A stretch of DNA of 64,000 nucleotides from Gordius sp. MW1. Its lineage: Eukaryota; Nematomorpha; Gordioida; Gordea; Gordiidae. The stretch lies in the NCBI GenBank assembly GCA_964036665.1, contig OZ038526.1:5642001-5706000 (forward strand), read 5' to 3'. How positions within the stretch are numbered: the first letter of the stretch is position 1; every line of letters begins with the position of its first letter. Below the pieces are notes generated by a model, which worked only from the letters and a program-made list of their open reading frames with translations, was not told where the DNA came from and did not search any database. A program made the position numbers and the translations under genes. Shown in pieces: positions 12,225 to 21,973 of this stretch.

Positions 12225-13075
12225 GGTGTTTTGCCCCCCCCCTAATTTTTTACCCTCTTTTTGATGCGGGGGAGAGGGGGGGGCAGGGGGTGTTTTGCCC
12301 CCCCCCCCCCAATTCTATACCCTCTTTCTGATGCGGGGAAGAGGGGGGCAGGGGAGTGTTTTACCCCCCCCCCCTTATTTTTTACCCGCTTTCTCACCCA
12401 GGGAGGGGGGCGGGGGTGTTTTACCCCCCCCCCCCCCCCCCACTAATTTTTTACCCTCTTTCTCACCCAAGGAAGGGGGGGGGGGGGTGTTTTGCCCCCC
12501 CCCCTAATTTTTTACCCTCTTTCGGATGCGGGGGAGAGGGGGGGGGCAGGGGGTGTTTTGCCCCCCCCCACCAATTTTTTACCCTCTTTCTGATGCGGGG
12601 AAGAGGGGGGCAGGGGAGTGTTTTACCCCCCCCCCCCCCCCCTTATTTTTTACCCGCTTTCTCACCCAGGGAGGGGGGCGGGGGTGTTTTACCCCCCCCC
12701 CCCCACTAATTTTTTACCCTCTTTCTCACCCAAGGAAGGGGGGGGGGGTGTTTTGCCCCCCCCCCTAATTTTTTACCCTCTTTCGGATGCGGGGGAGAGG
12801 GGGGGGCAGGGGGTGTTTTGCCCCCCCCCCCCCACCAATTTTTTACCCTCTTTCTGATGCGGGGGAGAGGGGGGGCAGGAAGGTGTTTTGCCCCCCCCTA
12901 ATTATTACCCTCTTTTTCACCCAGGGAGGGGGGGGGGGGTGTTTCCCCCCCCCCTCTAATTTTTTACCCTCTTTCTGATGCGGGGGAGAGGGGGGGCAGG
13001 GGGTGTTTTGCCCCCCTCCCTAATTTTTTACCCTCTTTCTGATGCAGGGGAGATGGGGGGGGGGGGGGGGTGATA
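12225..13075. repeat. minisatellite of about 65-80-bp G-run/C-run units
   Basis: The unit is roughly TTTTTTACCCTCTTTC, a GATGCGGGG or CACCCAGGG word, a G-run, GGTGTTTTGC, then a C-run of 8-18. About a dozen units are present, with homopolymer length varying most. The many Pro/Gly/Phe reading frames here are artefacts of the repeat. Confidence 0.85.
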
Positions 13076-13184
13076 GTCAATTTTAAAAAAAAAAGAGATA
13101 AATTTCAATAGAATTATGACATTTGTCACCACGGTGACCGCAAAAATTCACAAAATATTTTGAAAGGGTTAAAAAGGGCTTTCC

Positions 13185-13580
13185 GGCCCCCCCCCCCGGG
13201 TGACAAAGAGGGTAAAAAATAAGGAGAGGAGCGAATCCCCCCCCCCTCTCTCCCGCATCAGGAAGAGGGTAAAAATTTGGGGGGGGGGGGGAGGCAAAAC
13301 ACCCCCTCCCCTCCCGCCCCGGGTGAGAAAGAGGGTGAAAAATTAGGGGGGGCAAAACACCCCCCTTCCCTCCCCGGGCGAGAAAGAGGGTAAAAAATAG
13401 GGGGGGGGGCAAAACACCCCCTGCCCCCCCCCCCTCTCCCCCGCATCAGAAAGAGGGTAAAAAATTAGGGGGGGCAAAACACCCCCCTGCCCCCCCTCTC
13501 CCTTGCATCAGAAAGAGGGTAAAAAATTAGTTGGGGAAACACCCCCCCTCCCCGGGTGAGAAAGAGGGTAAAAAATAAAG
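13185..13580. repeat. inverted counterpart of the 12.2-13.1 kb minisatellite
   Basis: The same unit occurs in reverse complement (GAGAAAGAGGGTAAAAAAT, a G-run, GCAAAACACCCCC). Together with 12,225-13,075 it makes a long inverted repeat around a unique centre at about 13,080-13,180. Confidence 0.8.
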
Positions 13581-13698
13581 AGTATATATAGAATCCCATT
13601 TTAACGTTAGAATAGACTCTCTCGTTGTAGTACTTACGAATGGCGGTCAAAATTGGTATCACTTTTTTAAAGCGAATGAGCAGTCTATTTAGTCTATG

Positions 13699-14559
13699 AC
13701 ATAAACATATGTATTTAAACGAAATCATTTAACTAGTCTAAGCTCTTAGCAACTTATCAACTATTGCCCACCATGTTTTACAAACCCAAAATTTCCCCAC
13801 AACAATATTGGTAACAAAAGAATATTTAACGTTAGATAAAGTATTAGGATTAGCCACATATTCGATGTTAGAATTGAAATCAGTGTTAATTAGTGATGAA
13901 TTTAAGTACATTTAGTTATAAGCTTCATCAATGCCATAGACTTTTGACGAGTCTAAAAAATAAATAATTAAGCCCTGCCCTGATTACAATCCTACTCTAT
14001 GTCTAGTTTTATAATGGATGTAGGCAAATTACCCATTTAAATAACTTAGTATTTTTTCAACTATAAGCTTTAAGGGCCATTTACAACAACATTTTTAAAA
14101 TCTCATAAATTATCTGTTGTCTTAAATAAGAATTACCATAAAAATTGTGGGGACAAACAATAAATAGATGGGGACATTATTAGAACGGCATTACTCATGT
14201 CGTAATACATTTCACACAAAAAATCGCATCATGCTAAAATGATATGTGTTGTTATATTATCTTTTTTCATAATTAAAAATTTAAGACATTTATTTATATC
14301 AAATTAAATTAAAAAAAAAATTTATCATAAAATTTTGAACGAACGTGAACGCGTTCCTTTTTTTTAAAACGAACGTGAACGTAAATCGATTTTTTTAAAA
14401 ATGTTTACAGCACTAGTTACTTCTAAAATCAATTATCACAATAATACACTTAATTTCTTCCTTTGTAAATGAATGTTTACCCTACATTATGTAATTTCAA
14501 GCTGCGGCGTTTTAGATGTGTAATTTAGATGGAAAAAAGTTGGGATTATTTCCAAGAAA
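13699..14559. other. AT-rich stretch with a small GAACGTGAACG motif pair
   Basis: GAACGAACGTGAACG occurs at about 14,339 and again at about 14,371. No gene or bounded element was recognised. Confidence 0.3.
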
Positions 14560-14640
14560 ACAGCGTTGTAAAAACAGCTGGTTTTGTTTGGTCGACGTTT
14601 GGTAAACTAAGGCTAACGGTTGACTCTAGACTACAAGAAA
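14560..14640. repeat. half-copy of the 760-913 inverted-repeat element
   Basis: GCGTTGTAAAAACAGCTGG, TTTTGTTTGGTCGACGTTTG and the GACTCTAGAC block match the left arm of the element at 760-913. The right arm is missing. Confidence 0.5.
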
Positions 14641-15500
14641 ATATAAATTTAAACCTCGTGCCTTTAAATCTTGGAAAGACTCGATCCTTTCAAGTGTAAG
14701 AGTGGTGGTTGAAACAGTTGAAAGGTTATCATCCTCTTCTGTTTCCTGAACAATGATTTCGATATCTTTAGCTTCGATATTTTCAATTTCTTGACTGGAT
14801 TCAGGGAATTCCATTTAGCTATTCACATAGGAAATATATTTATTATCGAATTTTTGAAATATAAGGTTAAACTAGGCGGTTGGCTAATTTTTTGCCTAAA
14901 AGTAAATAATGACCGCGGTTTGAATATAATTGGTTTAATCCAGGGCAGAGGCCAAAATCTTTTCCCTTATTGGGCTCGACTAGAGCTTGAGACTGCTTAC
15001 TGTTTGACAATTCAGCACAATACAAATCCTATTCTTTCATAGGCATTCCCGACCCCCTCCCTGCCCATTGCCCGCTTCACAATCAGTAGCAATTTTAATT
15101 GCAAAATTTAATGTTAAAACTTTCTTAGAATCCTCGCCTCTTTTAATAGAGGGAGATGAAGACATTTTACTCGTATGACGCTTTTTTATATTATTATATT
15201 TTAGACTAATAGTATTATAAACAGACATGTATCAATAAACTAAGTTAAATCAAAAAAAACTTATCGCATATCATAACTCCTTAACATTTACCCTTCTTCT
15301 TCATTAGCAGCATTAAAGTGAGAGGGCAAAGCTGCCACTTTTAAAATGGCGTCTAAGTTGAGAGAAGCCTGCAGGCTAAGACAACCAAAATCTGTTAAAC
15401 CGGAGGGAAGAGGCAGTGGTTCACAGCCTTCTTTAGCATCGCAATCACCATTAGGGACCAGCTCGTCGGAGGTCGGGATGGGGAAATGGTCTAACAATTC
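14640..15500 (-). other. unassigned candidate exons, acidic and Ser/Thr-rich
   Basis: Three minus-strand open stretches lie close together. One at about 15,300-15,490 (contains HFPIPTSDELVPN) is followed by GGTAAA. One at about 15,060-15,200 contains MSSSPSIKRGEDSKK. One at 14,640-14,814 starts ATG and reads EFPESSQEIENIEAKD, then an acidic tract. Their composition looks more protein-like than the repeats around them. I recognise no family, and joining them is a guess. They could be 5' exons of an unknown gene or chance open frames. Confidence 0.25.
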
Positions 15501-15597
15501 TCCTTCGAAAAAAAATCGATTATTTCATTCGTTCTACAAGGAAGAAACTTTATTTTAGAATTTCATTATTCACACTTCATGAATCTAAATAAAAATA

Positions 15598-15985
15598 CGC
15601 CCTTCGGGCGTAACTGGGGCAAAACACCCCCACTCCCTCTGGTGGGAAAAAGGTAAAAAATAAGGGGGGGGGGCAAAACACTCCCCCTCTCCTCTGGTCA
15701 GAAAGAGGGTAAAAAATAAGGAGGGGGGGCAAACTACCCCCCCCCCCCTCCCCTCTGGTGAGAAATAGGGTTAAAAAAAAGGGGGGGGGGGAGGCAAAAC
15801 ACCCCCCCCCCTCCTCCCCTCTCGTGAGAAAGAGATTAAAAAATAGGGGGGGGGGGGGCAAAACACCCCCCCCCCTCCCCTCTGGTGAGAAAGAGGGTTA
15901 AAAATAAGGGGGGGGGGCAAAACACACCCCAACCCCTCTGGTGAAAAAGAGGGTAAAAAAGGGGGGGGGCAACCAACAGGACAAA
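15598..15985. repeat. second G-run/C-run minisatellite array
   Basis: This is a block of GGGGGGGCAAAACACCCCC, then CTCTGGTGAGAAAGAGGGT, then AAAAAATAA units, related to 13,185-13,580. It is preceded by a hairpin CGCCCTTCGGGCG plus TAACTGGGGC, which resembles the end of the element at 7,560. Confidence 0.8.
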
Positions 15986-16841
15986 TGAAGGGAGGGGGGC
16001 AAGTTCTTTATAATATTTTAATTTTTTTTATCACCATTTTTGGATTAATATATGATTAAAAAATATTGATTGCATTATATGTCAGCTCCCAACTCTATAA
16101 GCTAGATTTAAATTTGCTAAAAACCATGTTTAGTTTAAAACAACCCAGCTCGATACCACGGTTTATATCAATCCAATCTGCCAAATGCCCGGTTAGTTAC
16201 ATCTCTCTCAACCAGCAACCATGCCAACTTTGCTATGCTAGTAACCGGGTTATTAAGCAGCATGGTGCTGGTTATGATTCAGGTAATGGAAGGAGATAGC
16301 CTGTTACCTGGTTTAGCACTAAACAAGCAGAACCAATTCGAGCATATTAACAATACTAATCTGGCATAATATCTAAAGTGGATTGTGCTATGATTTAGTC
16401 GCTAATTTTAGTTTGTCATCCATTTCAATGCACAGCAATTCAACGCGTTTTGCTTCTTGTTCGATTATTCTTGCATGTTTTTAGGCTCTGCATAATGAAC
16501 AAATGAAAATAATAAAAATTTTATGCCCTGTACACTAAAAAACTACTTGTATAAGTGAATCATTGCTACCAATAAGAGAAATTTAAACTCTCTATAACAT
16601 CGTAAATACATAATGGAATTAACTTTTAAAAATTAACAAGCAATTTGCATTAAGTTTAATGAGCAACACTTGAGGACCTGCGAAGGAGACACTGATTGTT
16701 CCTACACTTTTTTAATTAAAGCTTAAGAATGCTTAACCTTATTAGCTGCCTGCAAAATTAATTGTAGAGCATCAGAGGTAGTGTCTCGAGTGATAATTAA
16801 ATTACCGTCAATTAGTATTAACGTATACCATCGCATGATTC

Positions 16842-17087
16842 ATGGTATGCACCATTATAAATCTATCGGTTTTATTATATCGCTATACCACGTTTAAAAA
16901 TCATTATACCTATATTGTGCACAACAGTAATGTAGCGCAAAGAACCTATGCGGTAATGCTTAAGTATAAGCACAATATTGAAATAATTCTAGCCCAATTT
17001 AAACTATTCCTAACTGAACTAAAATCACCAAACGAGGACAGGAAAGCCGCCCTACTATTTTGCAGCCTCGATGGGGAGCCATTATAG
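16842..17087 (+). pseudogene. possible retrotransposon gag-like fragment
   Basis: The C-terminal part of this 81-residue frame (FKLFLTELKSPNEDRKAALL, then FCSLDGEPL) resembles the N-terminal region of LTR-retrotransposon Gag proteins, where an ERKAALLL-type helix is common. No protease or RT frame follows and no LTRs were seen. The assignment rests on one short block and is weak. Confidence 0.25.
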
Positions 17088-18574
17088 GTGTTAGGAGAAT
17101 ATAGACCTCAAGGTCTTAACGGGATCTTACAAAGAAGCGAAGAAACTGACAAGGAATTATTAGATTTCAAAGGTTCGAAGAGATAATTTATGTTTAGGCG
17201 AATAGACTCAAGTTTACCGGAATCCAGTCGAACTGATGAAAAATTCAATTGGTGAAAATAAAATGAAACACAAACAAGATACCTAATCTTTATATTTAAA
17301 TTAAAAAATATATATGTAATTTAATTTAATATAATGCAATTAATATATAAATAATAAAATAAGAGAAACATATAGTAATTTGTAATATACAATAGGGTAT
17401 AATTAAGCTAGTAAAATAATAGCTTTTGTTTATAATTCCGCAAAAGGCTACCAATATTAAATCCACACTCCTACTATGTACAATTGGCCGGGGTAAATAA
17501 ATGAATATAATATAAGTCGGATAATGCTCTTCTGAAGAATATTAATGGTCGAAGCTGAACGATGGCCGGGGGTTAAATATCCGTGCAACCTAGGCTAGAA
17601 CGAACGGGTAAATGAAAGGTCTTGGATTAGGGCCGTTAAGTTCTTCGTCGATATTGCCACTGGACCCACGCGTTCTAAAGATGCAAATTAAACATCTCCC
17701 CCCCCCTTCCGCAGGACTAACCTGATTAGCAAACTAAATATCTTCTCCCGCAGGACTAAATAACAAATTAAATAACTCACTATCATGGTCAAATTCTCGC
17801 TATTTAAACCTTGTCGATGCCCTCCTAAATTTGCATGAGGGATGCCGACCGTTTGACGTCTGCTTCTAATTAGTGCACATCTATTCACATAACAAAGTAC
17901 ATTACATCTTATTCACACACTCATTACTTCAAACATTTTCCTCTCACTCATTTGCATTAGATCTAATGAATGCTTACCTTAAGTTACGACGTCTAAGATT
18001 TTAACAATAAACACCGATAGTGGTGTGGTACGGAGTCCTGCAACAACTTTCCTATGGCCCTAAATAGGAGGTGCCGGAGAAGGTAAAAGGGGAAGGTGTT
18101 GTAGCTGGTTAATTTGATTAAAGTTTACGCCTTTGCGCTTCCTGGCAAGCTTTGTTATGCACAAATCAGACAATAGATGACCCTCCAACGTACAAAAAAT
18201 TATATCAATTGGTTTTTTGCTAACACAGTTGCAAGGTTTTCTCTCAAACTTCTGATTTTTTTGTATTTAGCATTAGAACTAACTATTTTGTTTACTTGGT
18301 GAATTTATCATTCATAAGAAACTATTCTATATTAATATAAAATATTTACTATATCAATCTAAGTGAGCACACACATTTATAGTTTTAAGAGCCGAGTTTT
18401 AGTATAATATATTAATATTGTATATTAAATAAGTTAAAAATATAATACCAATTTGATAAAGGATGATATGATTGGTTAATAAGTTTCGATTTTATGACAC
18501 ATATTGAATCATATTTTGCGAAAGTGCCAAATGATCTTATTGGTTTTGATCACTTGTATGTATGTATGTATTTT

Positions 18575-18790
18575 TTGCCCCGAAGACGCCCAAGAGCTTA
18601 GTAAGTGCAATCTAAGGTTGAGCCCCTTCTTACGCCAAATGGCGCATAAGGCCACGTTATTGCTAACGTGTAATTTTATTCCTGTAACAAATGTATTTAT
18701 TATGCAATGTAAATATATATATGCCCCGATGACATTCTAGAGCTTAGCTAAATCGGCAAGCTAAGATTGAGTCCTATCTGACACCTACTT
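18575..18790 (+). repeat. imperfect tandem duplication of a GCCCCGA...GAGCTTAG block
   Basis: The block at about 18,577-18,640 (GCCCCGAAGACGCCC, AGAGCTTAG, AATCTAAGGTTGAGCCC) recurs at about 18,722-18,785 (GCCCCGATGACATTC, AGAGCTTAG, AGCTAAGATTGAGTCC). Spacing is about 145 bp. A TATG microsatellite precedes the first copy. Confidence 0.5.
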
Positions 18791-20949
18791 GTATTGGACT
18801 AGAAGTCACAATGGGGCAAGCATAGGCATAGAGGTGCCGCAAGTCAGTAGGCAGCACACTTGGTTTATAAAAATCATAAGTGAAACAGAAATTAACATAC
18901 CATCTACGGCAATTACTGGAGATAAGCGATAGTTTGCCTCGTTAGGTTGTACACTGGTCCCTGCTTGAGAAAAAAAAATCGTTCTGGAAGGAGTTGAAAA
19001 AGTTTCCAATGCAACTGCTTGAATATTGTCAGACTGCGGGAATAGGGTTTGGTGGTTTATGAATGAAAAAAAAAATTCCGTGCTGGAAGGAGTTGAAAGA
19101 GAGTTATATGTCGTACCCATATTTCTTTTCCTTTCTATTGTTTATACGGCATAGTGGCGAGTTCTGAAATTCAGACAATGTACCATGACTGGTTGCATAA
19201 CCCTGGATAGTGGGGGGGGGGGGAGGAAATTAGAAGGTGGAGAACTCGTAACTAGTCTCGTTATGGCGGGCCCTTGTCAAGAAAGGCGCCAGTCAGTCAT
19301 GGTAATAAGAGTAAGCGTCTGCTTCCGGAGCAGATTAGAAATATTCAGCTAAACTATCTTTAGATACTTATAGCACTATTCCAAGCTTACATCGAATGAA
19401 AGCTAGTGGGGAGGACGGAGTTTTATATATGCTGTATGTTTTTGTGATATAAAAGATCGTGGGAGGTCTTGTAAAGGGTGGAGGGAGAGGATATATATAA
19501 ACTTTTCAAGTTTGTTTAATTCTATATTTGTTTAAATTATTTAGGAGTTAAGATATTGTAGATAAGAATACAACTTGTAATTTTCTGCGTGTTTGCTAAA
19601 GAAACTGAATTTATTTTTTACCTTCTGATTTCTATCTAATGGATAGTTTTTTCTATCTTATGAAATATTGAAGAAGAATAATTATGATCTGATAATGCAT
19701 GTATACCTTAATTATTATCTGTATTATGATTAATAAATCTACTTAAATATATATTACAACAGTTATAAAATTTATTACAATATTTATATATTGATAGATG
19801 TAAATTATATATTTCATTGTCTGCATACATAACAAATTTTCAAGGATGTATCCAAATCTACTTAGCAGATATGTAGTGAATAAATTGGGGGGGGGGGAAG
19901 GTAGGGCTCTATCCTTAATATGTGGGAGAAAGGATGACAGGTTGTGCATTTGTTTAAATGAAATAGCAGTAGTTGGGCCATTAATATAAGATAATATGGG
20001 GAATTTAGAGAAATATATTCTAAAAAACAATTCCCTTACCAATAAATTTCTTCTAATATTTCTTAATGCAAACTGTTTTAAAACTTAATAATAAACTTAT
20101 ATGATAGTCATCTTAAATGCCAGTAGCAAGTTTACATGAGAGTAATTTCATCTTTAAAAATATTGAGTAAAGAATTTATATTAATTATGTAATAAATTAA
20201 CAAACAAAAGTTATAAACGACACAATAAAGCAGTTAAAGAAAATAATTTAAAAAAATACATGTTGTTTGACATTCTATATATTGTAAATTCACTTAAGCT
20301 TTTAGAGATATAGGTAAGAAATAATAAACTTATGATCAATACAAAAACAAATTGTAACAGCATTTAATATAACTTTACGATTCTTAACTTTTTAATTTAT
20401 TTATCTCACCTTCCCAAAATATGTGATTTTCTTTACAATAAATTAGTATCATTACTTTTACTTTTATAAAATAAAAATATCAAAATTAGTTAGTTTATTT
20501 AAGATGATTAAGGAATACCCTCCTCCATTTAAGCAGCAAATGTATGGAAATCCATATATTTCTTATATTCTTCATGCATAATTTATTGTTTCCTATCACA
20601 AATGTTTAATTGTTCGAAATCTAACATTAAGAGCACGCTGATAAAAATCGCCTTCAGGATATAATTTATATTCCAACTCCACACTACATTCCACGGTTAG
20701 TGATTTTCTTGCATCGGAAGTCATCGTGTATGTCTTTGATCACTTGTATTTTTCATCACTTGTACAGAAGCGGACTGGATTCCAAATTATATGATACCCA
20801 TAGACTAATAAAACCATAGACTGCCGAACAGCTGATAATTTTACAGCAAAGATAGCAACCGCCTATTGTGGGAAATTGTAACCAATCAATAAAATTCAGC
20901 AAAATTTATTGTTCTAATCTACTAATATTTTTTTAATTTATGAATAAGC

Positions 20950-20951
<2 letters not shown>

Positions 20952-21012
<61 letters not shown>
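20952..21012 (-). repeat. poly-T run of 61 nt (poly-A tail of a minus-strand retro-copy)
   Basis: Read on the minus strand this is an uninterrupted A-tract about 80 nt beyond the stop of the ORF at 21,091-21,501. This fits the 3' tail of a retroposed copy. The assembled length may be unreliable. Confidence 0.7.
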
Positions 21013-21014
<2 letters not shown>

Positions 21015-21090
21015 GTCTAAAAGTTTTATTCAGAAACAAATAATTATAATTATGATATACACGGATAAAAAATATAAAAACGCGCTATAA

Positions 21091-21501
21091 CTAAACGGAT
21101 GGCATTGATCCGTGTATGGAAATCGTGTTGGATTTAACGATTTCCATTGTGATCTTTTGCCTGATAAAAAAGTATTCTTTGGGATCGTGAGTAATGGAGG
21201 TTATATATTTTGAAATTTGTTTTAGGAATTGGCTGCCCTCGGGACCTAAGTTACCGAGGGTCGTAGCTACTACTGGTACGAAAATAATATTGTTTAGGTA
21301 TTTGTATTTATCCTCCTTCTTTCTCTCAGTAGAAGAGATGAGGTCGGGAGAGGCGTTAGATTTGGCGAATACGTCCACTGCAGTGAAGTCCCAGCAGGCG
21401 TTTAGGCCACGAGCCCACGGGATGATTGTTACTCCATCGGGTCTTTTCCCGTCAGTGGAGCTTAGGCCAGTGGGTTCTATTGTATTGGGAATTAGTCTCA
21501 T
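21091..21501 (-). pseudogene. retrotransposon-derived C-terminal nuclease-like domain
   Basis: The 136-residue frame contains KRPDGVTIIPWARG, then WDFTAVDVFAKS, KYKYLNNIIFVPVVATTLG, a GPEG word, and a C-terminal ISIHGSMPSV. I recall this arrangement (RPDG..L.PW, then WD.T.VDT, then a VA.ETLG.WG.EA block) from many uncharacterised invertebrate transposon-associated proteins. The RPD and WDxTxxD spacing is suggestive of a PD-(D/E)XK nuclease fold (inference). A poly-A tail follows, so it is probably a 5'-truncated retro-copy. No upstream RT is visible. Confidence 0.5.
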
Positions 21502-21773
21502 TTATTTTAATATTTTATCCTAAAGAAGTTTAAATATACCTGTTATTGAGTTTTTCTTGCAAAATTGCAGCTATTTTGGTGTCTGATTGATTTCAATAGT
21601 GAAAATCAGCATTAGTCTATGATGATACCCGAACCCGCGTCTTTAAGTATCGTATCGGTGCATTCGACCAAAGTTTAACTGACCAAATATCTATGAATGT
21701 CTACGAATGTCTATGAATATTTAACGAAAATGCTCCTTGAGAGGGGTTTACAGAGACGAAAACGTTAAGGTTA

Positions 21774-21830
21774 GTGTTTTAGGTTGAGGTTTTAGGTTAG
21801 GGTTTGGGTTAGGATTAGATGCACACATTT
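21774..21830 (+). repeat. degenerate telomere-like TTAGGG tract
   Basis: This is a run of GTTAGTGTTTTAGG, GAGGTTTTAGGTTAGGG and TTTGGGTTAGG words, about 50 bp. It is too short and degenerate to be a telomere. Similar short tracts occur near 41,594, 52,792 and 11,970. Confidence 0.5.
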
Positions 21831-21973
21831 TAATCGACAAATGCATTTTCGAGACATTTATTTCTTATTTGCTCTTTGGTCAATTGCAACTGAATCTTAA
21901 GTATAACAGCTGGTCTTATAACACCTGATTGAAATCATTCATCAAAAATTTAGGTCGGGATGTGGAAAAAAGA

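Larger units (their letters stand above)
12073..13698. mobile_element. CATAGACT-family inverted-repeat element carrying minisatellite arms
   Basis: The left arm (AATAGACTGTTCAT, then GATGCCAATTTTGACCGCCA, then GAGAGAGTCTATTCTAACGT) is mirrored at 13,580-13,698. The arms are about 130 bp and bracket two oppositely oriented minisatellite blocks. It ends AGTCTATG like its relatives. I found no matching target duplication. Confidence 0.65.
15986..20798. other. long unassigned intergenic stretch
   Basis: There is no recognisable conserved gene. It contains one gag-like open frame (16,842-17,087), a duplicated GCCCCGA..GAGCTTAG block (about 18,575-18,790) and scattered AT-rich sequence. A minus-strand open stretch at 18,806-19,120 (Ser/Thr-rich) has no recognisable homology. 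Confidence 0.35.
20799..21621. mobile_element. CATAGACT-family element with perfect TSD, carrying a retro-ORF fragment
   Basis: It begins CATAGACTAATAAAACCATA and ends GCATTAGTCTATG. ATGATACC lies at both 20,791-20,798 and 21,622-21,629, a perfect 8-bp duplication. Unlike its short relatives, its 823 bp enclose a 61-nt T run and a minus-strand open frame of retrotransposon character. Either it captured that DNA or the retro-copy inserted into it. Confidence 0.75.

Noticed and set aside
12119-13728. Many overlapping Pro/Gly/Phe-rich open frames on both strands
   Set aside because: They are generated by the G-run/C-run minisatellite, are periodic, exist in several frames at once and lack any domain.
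15577-15861. Pro/Phe-rich open frame on the minus strand
   Set aside because: It is the same repeat artefact, from the second minisatellite array.
21774-21830. Interstitial telomere
   Set aside because: The TTAGGG words are few and mixed with TTTAGG/TTTGGG variants. Similar short tracts belong to dispersed repeats at 11.97 and 52.79 kb.
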